Notes: generated by a model not told the origin, from the sequence alone. Shown: positions 10,066 through 19,130, counted from the stretch's first letter. The stretch: 64,000 nt of DNA from an uncultured Pelagibacteraceae bacterium (GCA_902518155.1 CABYFA010000005.1:1-64000), one strand, 5' to 3'. Numbers and translations are program-made.

Positions 10066-10367
10066 GTGTTCTCAATTGGTAAAATAATGATTTTGTTTGC
10101 AATAGTTCTTTCCACTCTGTTATATTGGGCAACTTCAAATGTTTGCAGATATAATTTTATAATTGAAAAAAAACTAACCAGTTAAACATTATTGCTGAAA
10201 GTGTACATCCGACGCTTCCGACAGCTAAAGTATATTATTTTAAAGAATTAAATTGTAATAATGTTAATTTAACATGGGATTATGAAAGAGTTTTAAGTAA
10301 CTTAAACACTATTTCAGTTTTGGTTTATCAAGAATTAACAACTGATATAAGAGGTGATCCTAATTAA
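10066..10367 (+). pseudogene. Small membrane-anchored ORF broken by a frameshift in a poly-A run
   Basis: Starting at GTG 10066 or ATG 10087, the first frame encodes a hydrophobic N-terminus (MILFAIVLSTLLYWATSNVC) and stops at 10185. The next frame is open across the same spot and continues with protein-like sequence (ESVHPTLPTAKVYYFKELNC) to a stop at 10365-10367. The two join if the run of eight A at 10166-10173 gained one A. The result would be a protein of about 93-100 residues with one membrane segment and two or three Cys. Either this is a decayed gene, a sequencing error in a homopolymer, or a slippery site. No family is recognised. Confidence 0.4.
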
Positions 10368-10575
10368 TTTAAAAAGTTAGTTATTTTTTTCTAAATTTAT
10401 TAAAAATATTTTATTTTTATAAATTTTAAAAAAATTCACCCTATAAGTGATAAATTTTAAATTTTTTTATAAAAAAACCTCCAATTATGGATTGAAAAGA
10501 TAAATTTTTGAATATTTTACAATTAAATTTTGAATTAACATGAAAAAATAGAATTAAATTAAAAAAATTTTGTTT

Positions 10576-10899
10576 CTCTAACACAAAAAAAATTAACTCT
10601 AACACAAAAAGATAAATTTTAGTAAAAATCAGTTTTTTGTTGATTTTATTGACTTTTTTAATTTTTAAAAAATAAAAAAAACTCTAACACAATTTAAAAA
10701 AAACTCTAACACAAGTGAAATTTCTCTTTTGTGTTAGAATAATGCTAGCCTTTAAAATTTAACTTTAAAATAGAATTTAGACAAAAATGGCTTTTTTATT
10801 AGCTTTTTTGAAATTATTACCCATTTTGAACATAATATTTAATTTTGTGTTAGACTAAATTTGGATTTTGTGTTAGAGATTCGTTAAATTGTGTTAGAG
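10576..10899. repeat. Eight-copy TCTAACACAA repeat cluster (putative operator array)
   Basis: Ten bases, TCTAACACAA, occur eight times without a mismatch. Six copies extend to CTCTAACACAA. Four lie on the plus strand (CTCTAACACAA at 10576-10586, 10597-10607, 10682-10692 and 10704-10714). Four lie on the minus strand, read on the plus strand as TTGTGTTAGA(G) at 10729, 10845, 10868 and 10889. Neighbouring copies start 21, 22, 23 and 21 bases apart, close to two helical turns, so they face the same side of the DNA. The arrangement is four copies one way, then four the other. This is typical of cooperative binding sites for a regulator; the protein is unknown. Confidence 0.75.
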
Positions 10900-10913
10900 A
10901 AAAAATTTATAAT
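10884..10913 (+). promoter_or_regulatory. Possible leaderless promoter of the pilMN-pilC operon
   Basis: A perfect TATAAT at 10908-10913 ends only six bases before the pilMN ATG (10920). Transcription would start at or next to the start codon, giving a leaderless mRNA, which agrees with the absence of any ribosome binding site. The -35 position (TTAAAT at 10884-10889) is poor and abuts the last TCTAACACAA copy (10889-10899), as expected for an activator-dependent or repressible promoter. In such AT-rich DNA a chance TATAAT is possible. Confidence 0.4.
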
Positions 10914-10919
10914 TAGTTT

Positions 10920-13394
10920 ATGAGCGATCAAGAAGACGATAAAAAAAATATAAATCAAGATACAACTGACAATGAGTCAGTAAATCAATCTTCAGTTGAT
11001 GAAAATAATCAACCTGAAGGTGTAGATTCTAATAATAATGACTCATCTGGTGATGAAAACAAAAATAATGAGCAAAATAATGACCAATCAGATGTTACGG
11101 CAGCTTCTTCTGAAAAAAAAGAGGAAAATAATAATTTAGAAACCCAAATTAGCGAGTCAAACGTTGAAGAAAACAACGTGCAACAAAGTTCTGATCCTTC
11201 TGATGAAAAAAAAGATGAAGATAATGGATCTAGGCACCAAGTTATACATAAAAAAGATGGTCGACTACACATTTATGTCAGACAAGACAAATATAAGGGT
11301 GAATTAAAATCAAAAAATTGGGTTGGTAGACTTTATATTGATGGAAAACAAAAAATTTCATCGTCAGGTACAACAAATTTAGAAGAAGCAATTCCAATTT
11401 TGGAAAAATGGTTTGATGATATTCAAGAAGAAAGTGAAAGATTAAAAAATCAAACTAGCGAAACACAGGTTGATGAAAATCAAAGTGCACCTGAAGAAAA
11501 TATTTCATCAGAAGAAGACAAACAAAAATCTCAAGATACATTAAGAGAAATAGAAAAAGTTCAAACACCAATTGTTGAGGCTAACAATCAACCACAAGAA
11601 CAAACCTCTTTAAGTACTTCTAATGAAAATATCGAACAAAGTAAACAAGATAAATTAAAAAGTAAAATTACAAATATTTTTGGAAAATTAAAAGATATCA
11701 AATTAAAGAAACCTTCTTTTGCAAATAATCTTGTTAAATCTTCATCCAGTAACTCAAAAGTTGGAAATTTAAAATCAAAGTTTGAAAGTTTCTTTAAATC
11801 AAAATTAGGTAAATCAACTGTACAAGGTGAAGAGATATTAGGAGTGGAACTATCGAATAAAGAAATAAGATTAGTCCAAGTTTCAAGTAATAAAGCAAAT
11901 CAATGGGTGTTAGATAAATTGTATATACACCCAGTTGATATTACTGACGATAGTACTCCAATTGATAATGCTGATAAATTTTCAGAAGAATTAAGATTAG
12001 CAGTGCAAAAATATAAAATATTTTCTCCGAACGTTGCAATATCTATACCAGTCACTAGTGCAATAATAAGAGTTGTCACTGCACCATTAATGAAAGATGA
12101 GGAATTAGAGAAAGCCATTGAAACCAATTCTTTATGGGAAAATTTAGTCCAGTTAACTGATAATTTAGAGGATTATTCAATTTTTCATCAAGTAATCAAT
12201 AGAAATCAAAAAGATAATACAATGGATATTTTGTTTGTTGCATCAAAATTAACCGACATAAATAGTTATACGTCTATAATTAAAAATGCAGGTTTAAATC
12301 CTGTTATTATTGATGTTAAATGTTTTGCTTTAAAATCTGCTGTAGATCAATCAAACCAACTTACCAATAGAGTTGAAGATGCAAACTTAACTGCAGTTTT
12401 AGAATTTGGTCTGGATGAAAATTATTTAATGATTTTATATGATAATAACCCCATAATTACTGATATTTTCATCAGAGGGCAGGATAGAAAAATTTTACAG
12501 GAGTCACAGGATGCTGAGGAAAAAGAAGGTTTGGTAAGGAGATATGTAACACAAGTTAAACAAGCCATTCAGGATTTTGAAACAAAATATGAAAAAAGAA
12601 TTAGGAATGTTAAAGTTGTTTCTGACATCAAGAATGTTGAGGAATATTTAGGAAACTTTAGAAAAAATTTGATGAACGTCGGTTTTAATACGTTCGATCC
12701 ATCTGAGGGATTAAAAATTCCGAGTCAATTTCAGCAAACATTAGATAGTAGAGACAATCGTTCATATTTATCTACATCTATTGGTCTAGCGTTTAGAAAA
12801 CTTGATGTGTTTGGCTATTACAAGTTTGTAACTGCAGTTAAAAACATCAACTTATTACCAGATAGATCAAGTGTGATGAAACAAAAGAAAATGAAAGCTA
12901 TTTCTGGATTTGCTTTTAAGGGAATAACGGCAGCTGTTGCAGCAATTTATTTAGTTTTATTTGGTTTATCATTTTGGAATATTTTTTCATACAATGCAAA
13001 GTTAAAAGATTATGACAATGTATTAGCTGAGCATTCAAAGTTAGTAAAACAGAAGAAAGTTGTTTCAAAAGAACTAAAATTAATGAACACAACTCTAAAA
13101 CTAAGCAGGACTTTAAAATCAAATAAAGAATTAACTTATAGAATTTTAGCTCAGGTAGCTTCAAGTGTACCAAAGAGAGTAAGATTTGATCAAGTTGAGT
13201 TCAATGGAACTACTACCCTTACAATCCAAGGTGTCGCCGCAAGTGATCAAGATATATTAAAATTTATTGAAAATTTAAGTAAACAAAAATTAGTGAAACA
13301 AGCATCATTGTCATCTATGAGATTACCAAAATCTAACGTAGGTGGAGCAACAATGAAAGGTTTTAGAGTTTTTGTAAAAATTAAAAGAGGTTAA
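10920..13394 (+). CDS. PilM-PilN fusion protein with acidic N-terminal extension
   Basis: This 824-residue protein combines two pilus platform components that are normally separate. Residues 1-105 are acidic, Asn/Glu-rich and disordered. About 106-165 is a small basic module (KDGRLHIYVRQDKY... NWVGRLYIDGKQK) of unknown function, followed by another low-complexity linker. Residues 302-635 are PilM-like (EILGVELSNKEIRLVQVSS; actin-like ATPase fold). The segment NINLLPDR at about 642 is the conserved motif with which PilN docks onto PilM. It is followed by one membrane helix (about 662-690) and a periplasmic PilN domain to 824. The protein would link the cytoplasmic motor to PilO/PilP. It is the first gene of the pilMN-O-P-Q-B-C operon. 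Confidence 0.85.
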   Translation: MSDQEDDKKNINQDTTDNESVNQSSVDENNQPEGVDSNNNDSSGDENKNNEQNNDQSDVTAASSEKKEENNNLETQISESNVEENNVQQSSDPSDEKKDEDNGSRHQVIHKKDGRLHIYVRQDKYKGELKSKNWVGRLYIDGKQKISSSGTTNLEEAIPILEKWFDDIQEESERLKNQTSETQVDENQSAPEENISSEEDKQKSQDTLREIEKVQTPIVEANNQPQEQTSLSTSNENIEQSKQDKLKSKITNIFGKLKDIKLKKPSFANNLVKSSSSNSKVGNLKSKFESFFKSKLGKSTVQGEEILGVELSNKEIRLVQVSSNKANQWVLDKLYIHPVDITDDSTPIDNADKFSEELRLAVQKYKIFSPNVAISIPVTSAIIRVVTAPLMKDEELEKAIETNSLWENLVQLTDNLEDYSIFHQVINRNQKDNTMDILFVASKLTDINSYTSIIKNAGLNPVIIDVKCFALKSAVDQSNQLTNRVEDANLTAVLEFGLDENYLMILYDNNPIITDIFIRGQDRKILQESQDAEEKEGLVRRYVTQVKQAIQDFETKYEKRIRNVKVVSDIKNVEEYLGNFRKNLMNVGFNTFDPSEGLKIPSQFQQTLDSRDNRSYLSTSIGLAFRKLDVFGYYKFVTAVKNINLLPDRSSVMKQKKMKAISGFAFKGITAAVAAIYLVLFGLSFWNIFSYNAKLKDYDNVLAEHSKLVKQKKVVSKELKLMNTTLKLSRTLKSNKELTYRILAQVASSVPKRVRFDQVEFNGTTTLTIQGVAASDQDILKFIENLSKQKLVKQASLSSMRLPKSNVGGATMKGFRVFVKIKRG

Positions 13395-13396
13395 CT

Positions 13397-14089
13397 ATGG
13401 ACATGAATATTGATTTAAAAAATTTGAATATTTCTGATCTTAAAGAACAGATTTTAAAATTAGCTGACAAAAAAACTTTAATAAAAATTGGAATTGTTGT
13501 CGGATCAATTTTATTATTTTTAATAATCTATTACGCAGTTCTAAATCCAATGGTTGACACGAGAAAAGCTAAATTGGATGACATGAATCTTAAAAAAGAG
13601 GAAACTCAGAAATTTATTAATGAAATAAATTCAATGAAGAGAAAGATAAAGAAACTAAAACCACAATACCAACAATATTCAACGCTTTTTCATTCAAAGG
13701 CTGAAGTAGAGGGTTTATATCAAACATTAAGTGAATTTGCTGGCCAAAATGATTTAGTAATTTCAAAAATAGAAAAAAGAAAAATCAAAGAGGTTTTAAA
13801 ATCACAAGCATTAGCGAGTGTGGATGGAAAGAAGTCAAAGAAGAAACAGAAAGTTAAAAAAATTCAGACTCAGGATATCTCGAACATAGCTTATTATTTA
13901 ATTCCAGTAGATTTTGAAATTGATGGTAATTTTATAGGCTATATTAAGTTTAAAAGAGCCCTTTCACTCTCAAAAAAGATGTTAAACTTTGACAAAGAGT
14001 CTATACAAGTGGTAAAAGGGGATACAACTGGAGCGATAAAAGTGCGAGGAACATTAACTATAGTGGGACTACCAGATGAATTTTTTTAA
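13397..14089 (+). CDS. pilO: Type IV pilus inner-membrane alignment protein PilO
   Basis: This 230-residue bitopic protein has a short cytoplasmic N-terminus, one membrane helix at about 33-52, a periplasmic coiled coil (KLDDMNLKKEETQKFINEIN) and a ferredoxin-like C-terminal domain, as in PilO. It includes an unusual Lys-rich loop around residues 140-160. It begins two bases after the PilM-PilN stop and overlaps pilP by 14 bases. It is expected to dimerise with the PilN part of the upstream fusion and bind PilP in the periplasm. Confidence 0.85.
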   Translation: MDMNIDLKNLNISDLKEQILKLADKKTLIKIGIVVGSILLFLIIYYAVLNPMVDTRKAKLDDMNLKKEETQKFINEINSMKRKIKKLKPQYQQYSTLFHSKAEVEGLYQTLSEFAGQNDLVISKIEKRKIKEVLKSQALASVDGKKSKKKQKVKKIQTQDISNIAYYLIPVDFEIDGNFIGYIKFKRALSLSKKMLNFDKESIQVVKGDTTGAIKVRGTLTIVGLPDEFF

Positions 14090-14585
14090 GATAATCTTTA
14101 TTTTATTATATTTGATAACAATATCAAATCTATCATTGGCTGATAGTCATACTAAAGAGCAAGATATTATAGATAAAGCCAAAGAGATTAATAAAAAGAT
14201 AAAAGAAAAACAGGCCAACACTCAAGCAAATATCTCATCAGAAATTAATCCTGCAGAGCCACTTCCACTTAACGATCCATTCGTAGGGGATAGTTCTCTT
14301 TCAGGAGGTGGGACCTTATCCTCAATGAGTGATCCTGAGGAGGCTAAAAATGAAATGAGCTTATATAAGTTTAAATTAGCTGGAGTAATGTCCACTGAAA
14401 GTGATACAGGATTTGTGTCATTAATGAATGCAGGTGGAGAAGTAATTACAGTGGGTTTATTTGAAGAATTAAGCCCGGGTGTAAGATTGATTGGCGTAAA
14501 TAATAAAGAAGCAGTCTTTGAAAAAAATGGAGAGTCACTCTTAGTGATTAATTTTAAAAATCAAATCATGGAGAGATCTAGATAG
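14076..14585 (+). CDS. pilP: Type IV pilus alignment protein PilP
   Basis: The 169 residues comprise a Sec signal peptide (cleavage near SLADSH), a disordered Asn/Pro-rich linker, and a C-terminal small beta domain (YKFKLAGVMSTESDTGFVSL) typical of PilP, which contacts the secretin. Many PilP proteins are lipoproteins, but no lipobox Cys is visible here; the secretin PilQ carries one instead. It overlaps pilO by 14 bases in another frame and sits two bases before pilQ. Confidence 0.82.
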   Translation: MNFFKIIFILLYLITISNLSLADSHTKEQDIIDKAKEINKKIKEKQANTQANISSEINPAEPLPLNDPFVGDSSLSGGGTLSSMSDPEEAKNEMSLYKFKLAGVMSTESDTGFVSLMNAGGEVITVGLFEELSPGVRLIGVNNKEAVFEKNGESLLVINFKNQIMERSR

Positions 14586-14587
14586 TT

Positions 14588-16144
14588 ATGCTACTTAAAA
14601 AAAAAATTACTATATTTATTTTACCTTTTTTAATTTTGGCTCTGACTGGTTGTGCTGATAAATTAGCAAAAAAATCTAAATCTTTTAAACATGATACGCC
14701 ACTAATAAAAACAGATGTTAAAAAACTTGGAAAAAAGGAAATAGAAAAAAGTGTCGAAATGGGACCTATCCCAATTGAGGGAGATGTAATTAAACTTGAA
14801 AAAAGAAAACAATTATCATCAGTAAAAGAAAAAAATTATTTATTGATTTCTGATGATTATGCAGATCTTAAACAAAATATCTCATTCAAATTTCAAGCAT
14901 TAGATTTTAAAGAAGCAATGAGCTTGATGGCTGATATTGGAAATATTAATATTTTAGTTGGTGATGAAGTAGCAGGATCAGTAACTGCAGAGCTTGATAG
15001 TGTTCCTTGGGACAAGGCATTTAATGCATTATTAGATTTAAAAAGTTATGCTGCTGATATAGATGTGGCTAGCAACATCATAAGAGTATCGACACCATCA
15101 AATTTAACCTCTCAAGAAAGTTATAAGTCTACAAGAGCTTCTGCTGTGAAGAAAAAAGTTGAAATTGAAGATTCAGTGGAACCGATTATTTCAGAAATTT
15201 TCCGACTTTATTATATAACCCCAGCTGAGGCTAAGGCTACAGTTACGGAACTATTTACATCAGTTGGTAGTGGTGGAAGTTTCATGCCAATACAAGTAAC
15301 TGAAGAAATAACAACAAGATCAATTATTGTTAGAGGTAAAGAGAAAGATTTAGATATTGTAGATAAAGTAATACGAGAGATTGACAAGAGAACTCGACAA
15401 GTTTTAATTGAAGCTTTTATTGTTGAAGCGAGCTCTACTTTTGAACAAAGTTTAGGAAAGAGACTTGGATTTGCTTATACAAGAAATCGAGAAAGAGTTG
15501 GTGGTACTCAAGGTGGAAGCACAGTTGGTGCATCAGGAGGAACAGCTGCAGAAATATCAGACAACACTGGAGCTTTCACAAGTGGTGCAGGAACTGATAA
15601 TTTAATCAACCTTGGTTCAGCAGCTTCTACAGCAGGAATTGGAATATTAAAAAGAACAGGTTCAGCAGTTCTTAAAGTAGAACTCGATGCACTGGAAAGT
15701 GAGGGTTTATCAAAAACTGTATCTAATCCAAAATTGTTTACTTTAGACAATCAACAAGCAAGTATTAACCAAGGTGAAACAATCTATATTGATGGGGGAG
15801 ATGGAGAAGATAAACCAGTAGATGCATCACTAAAACTTATTGTAACTCCAAATATAATCGGTGATGGTAATGTAATGCTTCAAATTCAGGTAAATAATGA
15901 CACACCAAATAGATCTAATCCTGGGACACCTGGTGTTAATAAAATGGAGATCAACACTAAATTGCTAGTTGCTGATGGGGATATTGTTGTCATTGGTGGT
16001 ATTAAGAAGAATAATGTTGCAAGTGGTAAAGATGGTGTTCCTGGCGTTTCAAAACTACCTGTTGTCGGCAAGGCATTGAGTGGAACAAGTAAATCTGACA
16101 CTATGAATGAATTACTAGTATTTATCGCACCTAGGATTTTATAA
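14588..16144 (+). CDS. pilQ: Outer-membrane secretin PilQ/MshL, lipoprotein type
   Basis: This is a 518-residue secretin. The signal peptide ends in a lipobox (LALTGC, Cys about 22), so it is probably lipidated. A short N-terminal STN-like domain (FQALDFKEAMSLMADIGNIN, about 98-180) precedes an N1-type domain (about 195-270) and the secretin barrel (about 280-518, with SNPKLFTLDNQQASINQGET and the conserved end NELLVFIAPRIL). It lacks the AMIN domains of classical PilQ and in size resembles MshL/PilN-type lipoprotein secretins. It would form the outer-membrane gate for the pilus. Its stop overlaps the pilB start (TAATG). Confidence 0.92.
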   Translation: MLLKKKITIFILPFLILALTGCADKLAKKSKSFKHDTPLIKTDVKKLGKKEIEKSVEMGPIPIEGDVIKLEKRKQLSSVKEKNYLLISDDYADLKQNISFKFQALDFKEAMSLMADIGNINILVGDEVAGSVTAELDSVPWDKAFNALLDLKSYAADIDVASNIIRVSTPSNLTSQESYKSTRASAVKKKVEIEDSVEPIISEIFRLYYITPAEAKATVTELFTSVGSGGSFMPIQVTEEITTRSIIVRGKEKDLDIVDKVIREIDKRTRQVLIEAFIVEASSTFEQSLGKRLGFAYTRNRERVGGTQGGSTVGASGGTAAEISDNTGAFTSGAGTDNLINLGSAASTAGIGILKRTGSAVLKVELDALESEGLSKTVSNPKLFTLDNQQASINQGETIYIDGGDGEDKPVDASLKLIVTPNIIGDGNVMLQIQVNNDTPNRSNPGTPGVNKMEINTKLLVADGDIVVIGGIKKNNVASGKDGVPGVSKLPVVGKALSGTSKSDTMNELLVFIAPRIL

Positions 16145-17895
16145 TGCTAAAAATAAGTAGAGAGAGTGAAATTAACTTAGTTAATGTTTTAATTGATAAC
16201 GATATTATTTCTGGGAAAGATTTAATTGATATAAAAAAAATCAGTACAGAAAATAACAAATCACAAATTGATGCGATTTTTGAGCTTAAACTGACCGATG
16301 AACAAAAAATTATTGATCTATTAATTAAAGAACAAAATTTAGAAACTGTGGACTTAAAAAAAGTTGAGGTTACTGATGAAATTAAAACAGTTTTACCGTC
16401 AAATTATATTAAAGTTAACTTTGTAGCACCTTTTAAAATTGATAATAAAACTTTACATATAGCAATTCCAGACAGTTCAAAACTTGGTTTAATGAGAAAT
16501 TTAAAAGCTATTACAAAAAAAAATATTGAATTACATGCTGCTAAAATAACTGACATTTCAGAATTTATTGAGAAGTTATCCAGCGAAACAGATGAAGTTA
16601 CTATTGCATCTATTCGAGATGAAAATAGAAAAAAAATTAAGACTTTTGAATCTGATTTAGGAGAAGCTGGTGAAGTTTTAGAAAAAGCACCAGAAGAAGA
16701 TATTGAAGCAATAGAAAATGAATCTGAAGTTATTAAATTTAGTACTGCAGTTGTTGCTGAGGCAATCAAAATGGGTGTGAGTGATATTCACATTGAGCCT
16801 TACAGATTTAGTTCTCGTGTAAGATATCGTTTAGACGGAATGTTACAAGAACAAGAACAATACAAACAATTTCTTCATGATAATTATGGTGCGGTGGTTA
16901 CTCGATTTAAAATTATGGGTAAACTAGATATTGCTGAAAGAAGATTACCACAGGACGGGGCAATTAATTTTAAAATTGAAAATAAGGTAGTTGATTTACG
17001 TTTATCGATATTGCCAACAGCGAATAACGAGAGAATTGTTATGCGTATACTCAACAAGGATGCAGGAGACATAAAGCTTGAGCAATTAAATTTTGAAGAA
17101 CAAGACTTAAAAAATCTTAGAAAAGCAATTCATAGTACTCAAGGATTGATATTGGTTACTGGTCCGACAGGTTCTGGTAAATCAACCACCTTGTATAGTA
17201 TTTTAAAAGAAGTTAGCAAACCTCATTTAAATATATTAACTGCTGAGGACCCAGTTGAATATGAATTAGATGGAGTAGGACAAGTTCAAATTAAAGACCA
17301 CATTGGTTTAACATTTGCTTCAGCGCTGAGATCTTTTTTAAGACAAGACCCCGAAATTATTCTTGTTGGAGAGATGCGAGATAAAGAAACAGTGGATATA
17401 GGTTTAAAAGCTGCATTAACGGGTCACTTAGTGTTTAGCACACTTCACACGAACGATGCACCAAGTACAATTACCAGATTACAAAATATGGGAACACCTG
17501 ACTATTTAATTAGTGCTGCAACTCAACTGGTTGTCGCTCAAAGATTAGCAAGAAAAAATTGCAAAGATTGCAGAGTGCCTGATGATGATGTTAATCCTAA
17601 AGTTCTTCAAGATTTAGGTTTCAGTGCTGAACAAGCATCAAGAGTTAAAGCTATAAAAGGGAAGGGTTGTGCTAAATGTAGTAATACCGGTTATAAAGGT
17701 CGACAAGGTATTTATGAAATTTTAGTAGTATCAAAACCACTCAAAGAGGCTATATTACGACAAGCAACAACTCCTGAGTTAAGAGAGATAGGTATAAAAG
17801 AAGGTTTTCAGACTATGAAGGATATGGGGAGAAGACTGATTGCATCGGGCGAGTTAAACTTTAGAGAGTACGAGAGAGTTCTTTCAGGCGAATAA
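16144..17895 (+). CDS. pilB: Type IV pilus assembly ATPase PilB
   Basis: This 583-residue GspE/PilB-family extension motor has an N-terminal GspE-N domain (about 1-150) and a C-terminal ATPase. The ATPase shows Walker A GPTGSGKSTTLYSIL, the Asp box (AEDPVEYELDGVGQ), Walker B region IILVGEMRDKETVDIGL and the His box TGHLVFSTLHTNDA. Two CxxC pairs (CKDC, CAKC) near residues 475-520 form the zinc site usual in PilB/GspE. It powers pilin polymerisation at the inner membrane. The length is normal. No pilT homologue accompanies it. Confidence 0.95.
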   Translation: MLKISRESEINLVNVLIDNDIISGKDLIDIKKISTENNKSQIDAIFELKLTDEQKIIDLLIKEQNLETVDLKKVEVTDEIKTVLPSNYIKVNFVAPFKIDNKTLHIAIPDSSKLGLMRNLKAITKKNIELHAAKITDISEFIEKLSSETDEVTIASIRDENRKKIKTFESDLGEAGEVLEKAPEEDIEAIENESEVIKFSTAVVAEAIKMGVSDIHIEPYRFSSRVRYRLDGMLQEQEQYKQFLHDNYGAVVTRFKIMGKLDIAERRLPQDGAINFKIENKVVDLRLSILPTANNERIVMRILNKDAGDIKLEQLNFEEQDLKNLRKAIHSTQGLILVTGPTGSGKSTTLYSILKEVSKPHLNILTAEDPVEYELDGVGQVQIKDHIGLTFASALRSFLRQDPEIILVGEMRDKETVDIGLKAALTGHLVFSTLHTNDAPSTITRLQNMGTPDYLISAATQLVVAQRLARKNCKDCRVPDDDVNPKVLQDLGFSAEQASRVKAIKGKGCAKCSNTGYKGRQGIYEILVVSKPLKEAILRQATTPELREIGIKEGFQTMKDMGRRLIASGELNFREYERVLSGE

Positions 17896-17897
17896 AA

Positions 17898-19130
17898 ATG
17901 GAAGCTTTTACTTACAAAGGAATATCTGATGGTAAATATGTTACTGGTGACATTGAAGCAATAAATCTAGATGAAGCTTCACACTTATTAAAAGAAAAAA
18001 AAATAATCATTACCAATATAGTAAAAACCAAAAAAAAAGCTGGTGAAAAGAAAAAGTCAAGTGGCTCTTCTTTATTTGGTAAAAGCAAAAAGGTAAAAGT
18101 TGAGGATATTTTAATATTTTCTAAGCAATTTGCAACAATGGTTAAAGCGGGTTTACCAATTTTACAAGTTTTAGCGATGTTAAGAGACCAAATGGAAAGC
18201 CAAGGTATTAAAGAAATTATAGAGGACATTAGAAAGAGTTTAGAGGGGGGTGTGAGTTTGTCTAAATGTTTTGAAAAATACCCACAGCACTTTGATAATG
18301 TATACGTCAACTTAATTAAAGCAGGTGAGGCCAGTGGTAAATTGGATGTTTTTTTACTTAAAATTGTAGACTCACTTGAGAAAAAGGAGAAGATTAAAAA
18401 AAAGATAAAATCGGCATTAATGTATCCTTCAATAATGTTTACAGTGGCAATAACTGTTAGTGCTTTCATGCTTGTGAAAGTGGTGCCAGTTTTTGCGAAA
18501 ATGTACGATGGTATGGGTTTAGAATTACCAGCTGCAACGGCTACGATTATGGCAATGAGCGATTTTCTAAGAGGCGCCGGCGGTAAAGTAATTTTATTTG
18601 GAGGAATTGCTGGTTACTTCTCATTTAGATATATCACTAAAAAAAATGCTGCCATCCGTTTTAGGTGGCACAAACAAGTTTTACGTTTACCAGTTTTTGG
18701 AGACATGATTTTAAAATCTATGTTAGCAAGAATTTCATTAATCATGGGAAATTTAAGTGCAGCCGGAGTAAATTTACTTGAAAGTTTAGAGATTGCAAAA
18801 TCTGTAAGTAACAATGACGTCATTACTGATGCTTTAGAAAATGTTAAGAAAGGGGTTTTCTCTGGTGATACATTAACAAAACTTTTTTTAAAAGAGCCTT
18901 TGTTCCCCCCAACCTTTAGCCAATTAATCTCTGTTGGAGAACAAACTGGTCAATTGGATGAAATGTTTAACTCTGTGGCTTCATATTATGAGGAAGAATT
19001 TGACACAACTGTAGATAATATGTCTAGTTTAATCGAGCCAATAATGATTGTGTTTATGGGAGTGATGATTGGTGGATTAATGATCGCGATGTATTCACCA
19101 ATATTCAACGTTGGTGCTTTAATAGGTTAA
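17898..19130 (+). CDS. pilC: Type IV pilus inner-membrane platform protein PilC
   Basis: The 410 residues carry two GspF repeats (about 70-190 and 270-395) and three membrane helices (about 170-195, 222-240, 375-400). Family motifs are present: FSKQFATMVKAGLPILQVL, GGVSLSKCFEKYP and LISVGEQTGQLDEMF. It is the platform on which PilB acts. It is the last gene of the pilMN-pilC operon, and its stop abuts the convergent RsbW-like gene by a single base, so the two transcripts meet here without an obvious terminator. Confidence 0.94.
   Translation: MEAFTYKGISDGKYVTGDIEAINLDEASHLLKEKKIIITNIVKTKKKAGEKKKSSGSSLFGKSKKVKVEDILIFSKQFATMVKAGLPILQVLAMLRDQMESQGIKEIIEDIRKSLEGGVSLSKCFEKYPQHFDNVYVNLIKAGEASGKLDVFLLKIVDSLEKKEKIKKKIKSALMYPSIMFTVAITVSAFMLVKVVPVFAKMYDGMGLELPAATATIMAMSDFLRGAGGKVILFGGIAGYFSFRYITKKNAAIRFRWHKQVLRLPVFGDMILKSMLARISLIMGNLSAAGVNLLESLEIAKSVSNNDVITDALENVKKGVFSGDTLTKLFLKEPLFPPTFSQLISVGEQTGQLDEMFNSVASYYEEEFDTTVDNMSSLIEPIMIVFMGVMIGGLMIAMYSPIFNVGALIG

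Larger units (their letters stand above)
10368..10919. other. Long AT-rich intergenic region upstream of pilMN
   Basis: This is the largest gap in an otherwise tightly packed window, about 550 bases with no credible reading frame. The first 200 bases are A/T-rich runs with no structure I can support. From 10576 on it carries the eight-copy TCTAACACAA cluster described separately, and it ends in a TATAAT box next to the pilMN start codon. Retention of so much non-coding DNA in a compact genome suggests a regulatory function. Confidence 0.6.

Noticed and set aside
10576-10899. TCTAACACAA repeats as a CRISPR array or integron attC sites
   Set aside because: Units are only 10-11 bases, occur on both strands and have no uniform unique spacers or cas genes, so this is not CRISPR. 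The TAAC/GTTA cores recall attC ends, but there are no paired inner boxes, no gene cassettes and no integrase.
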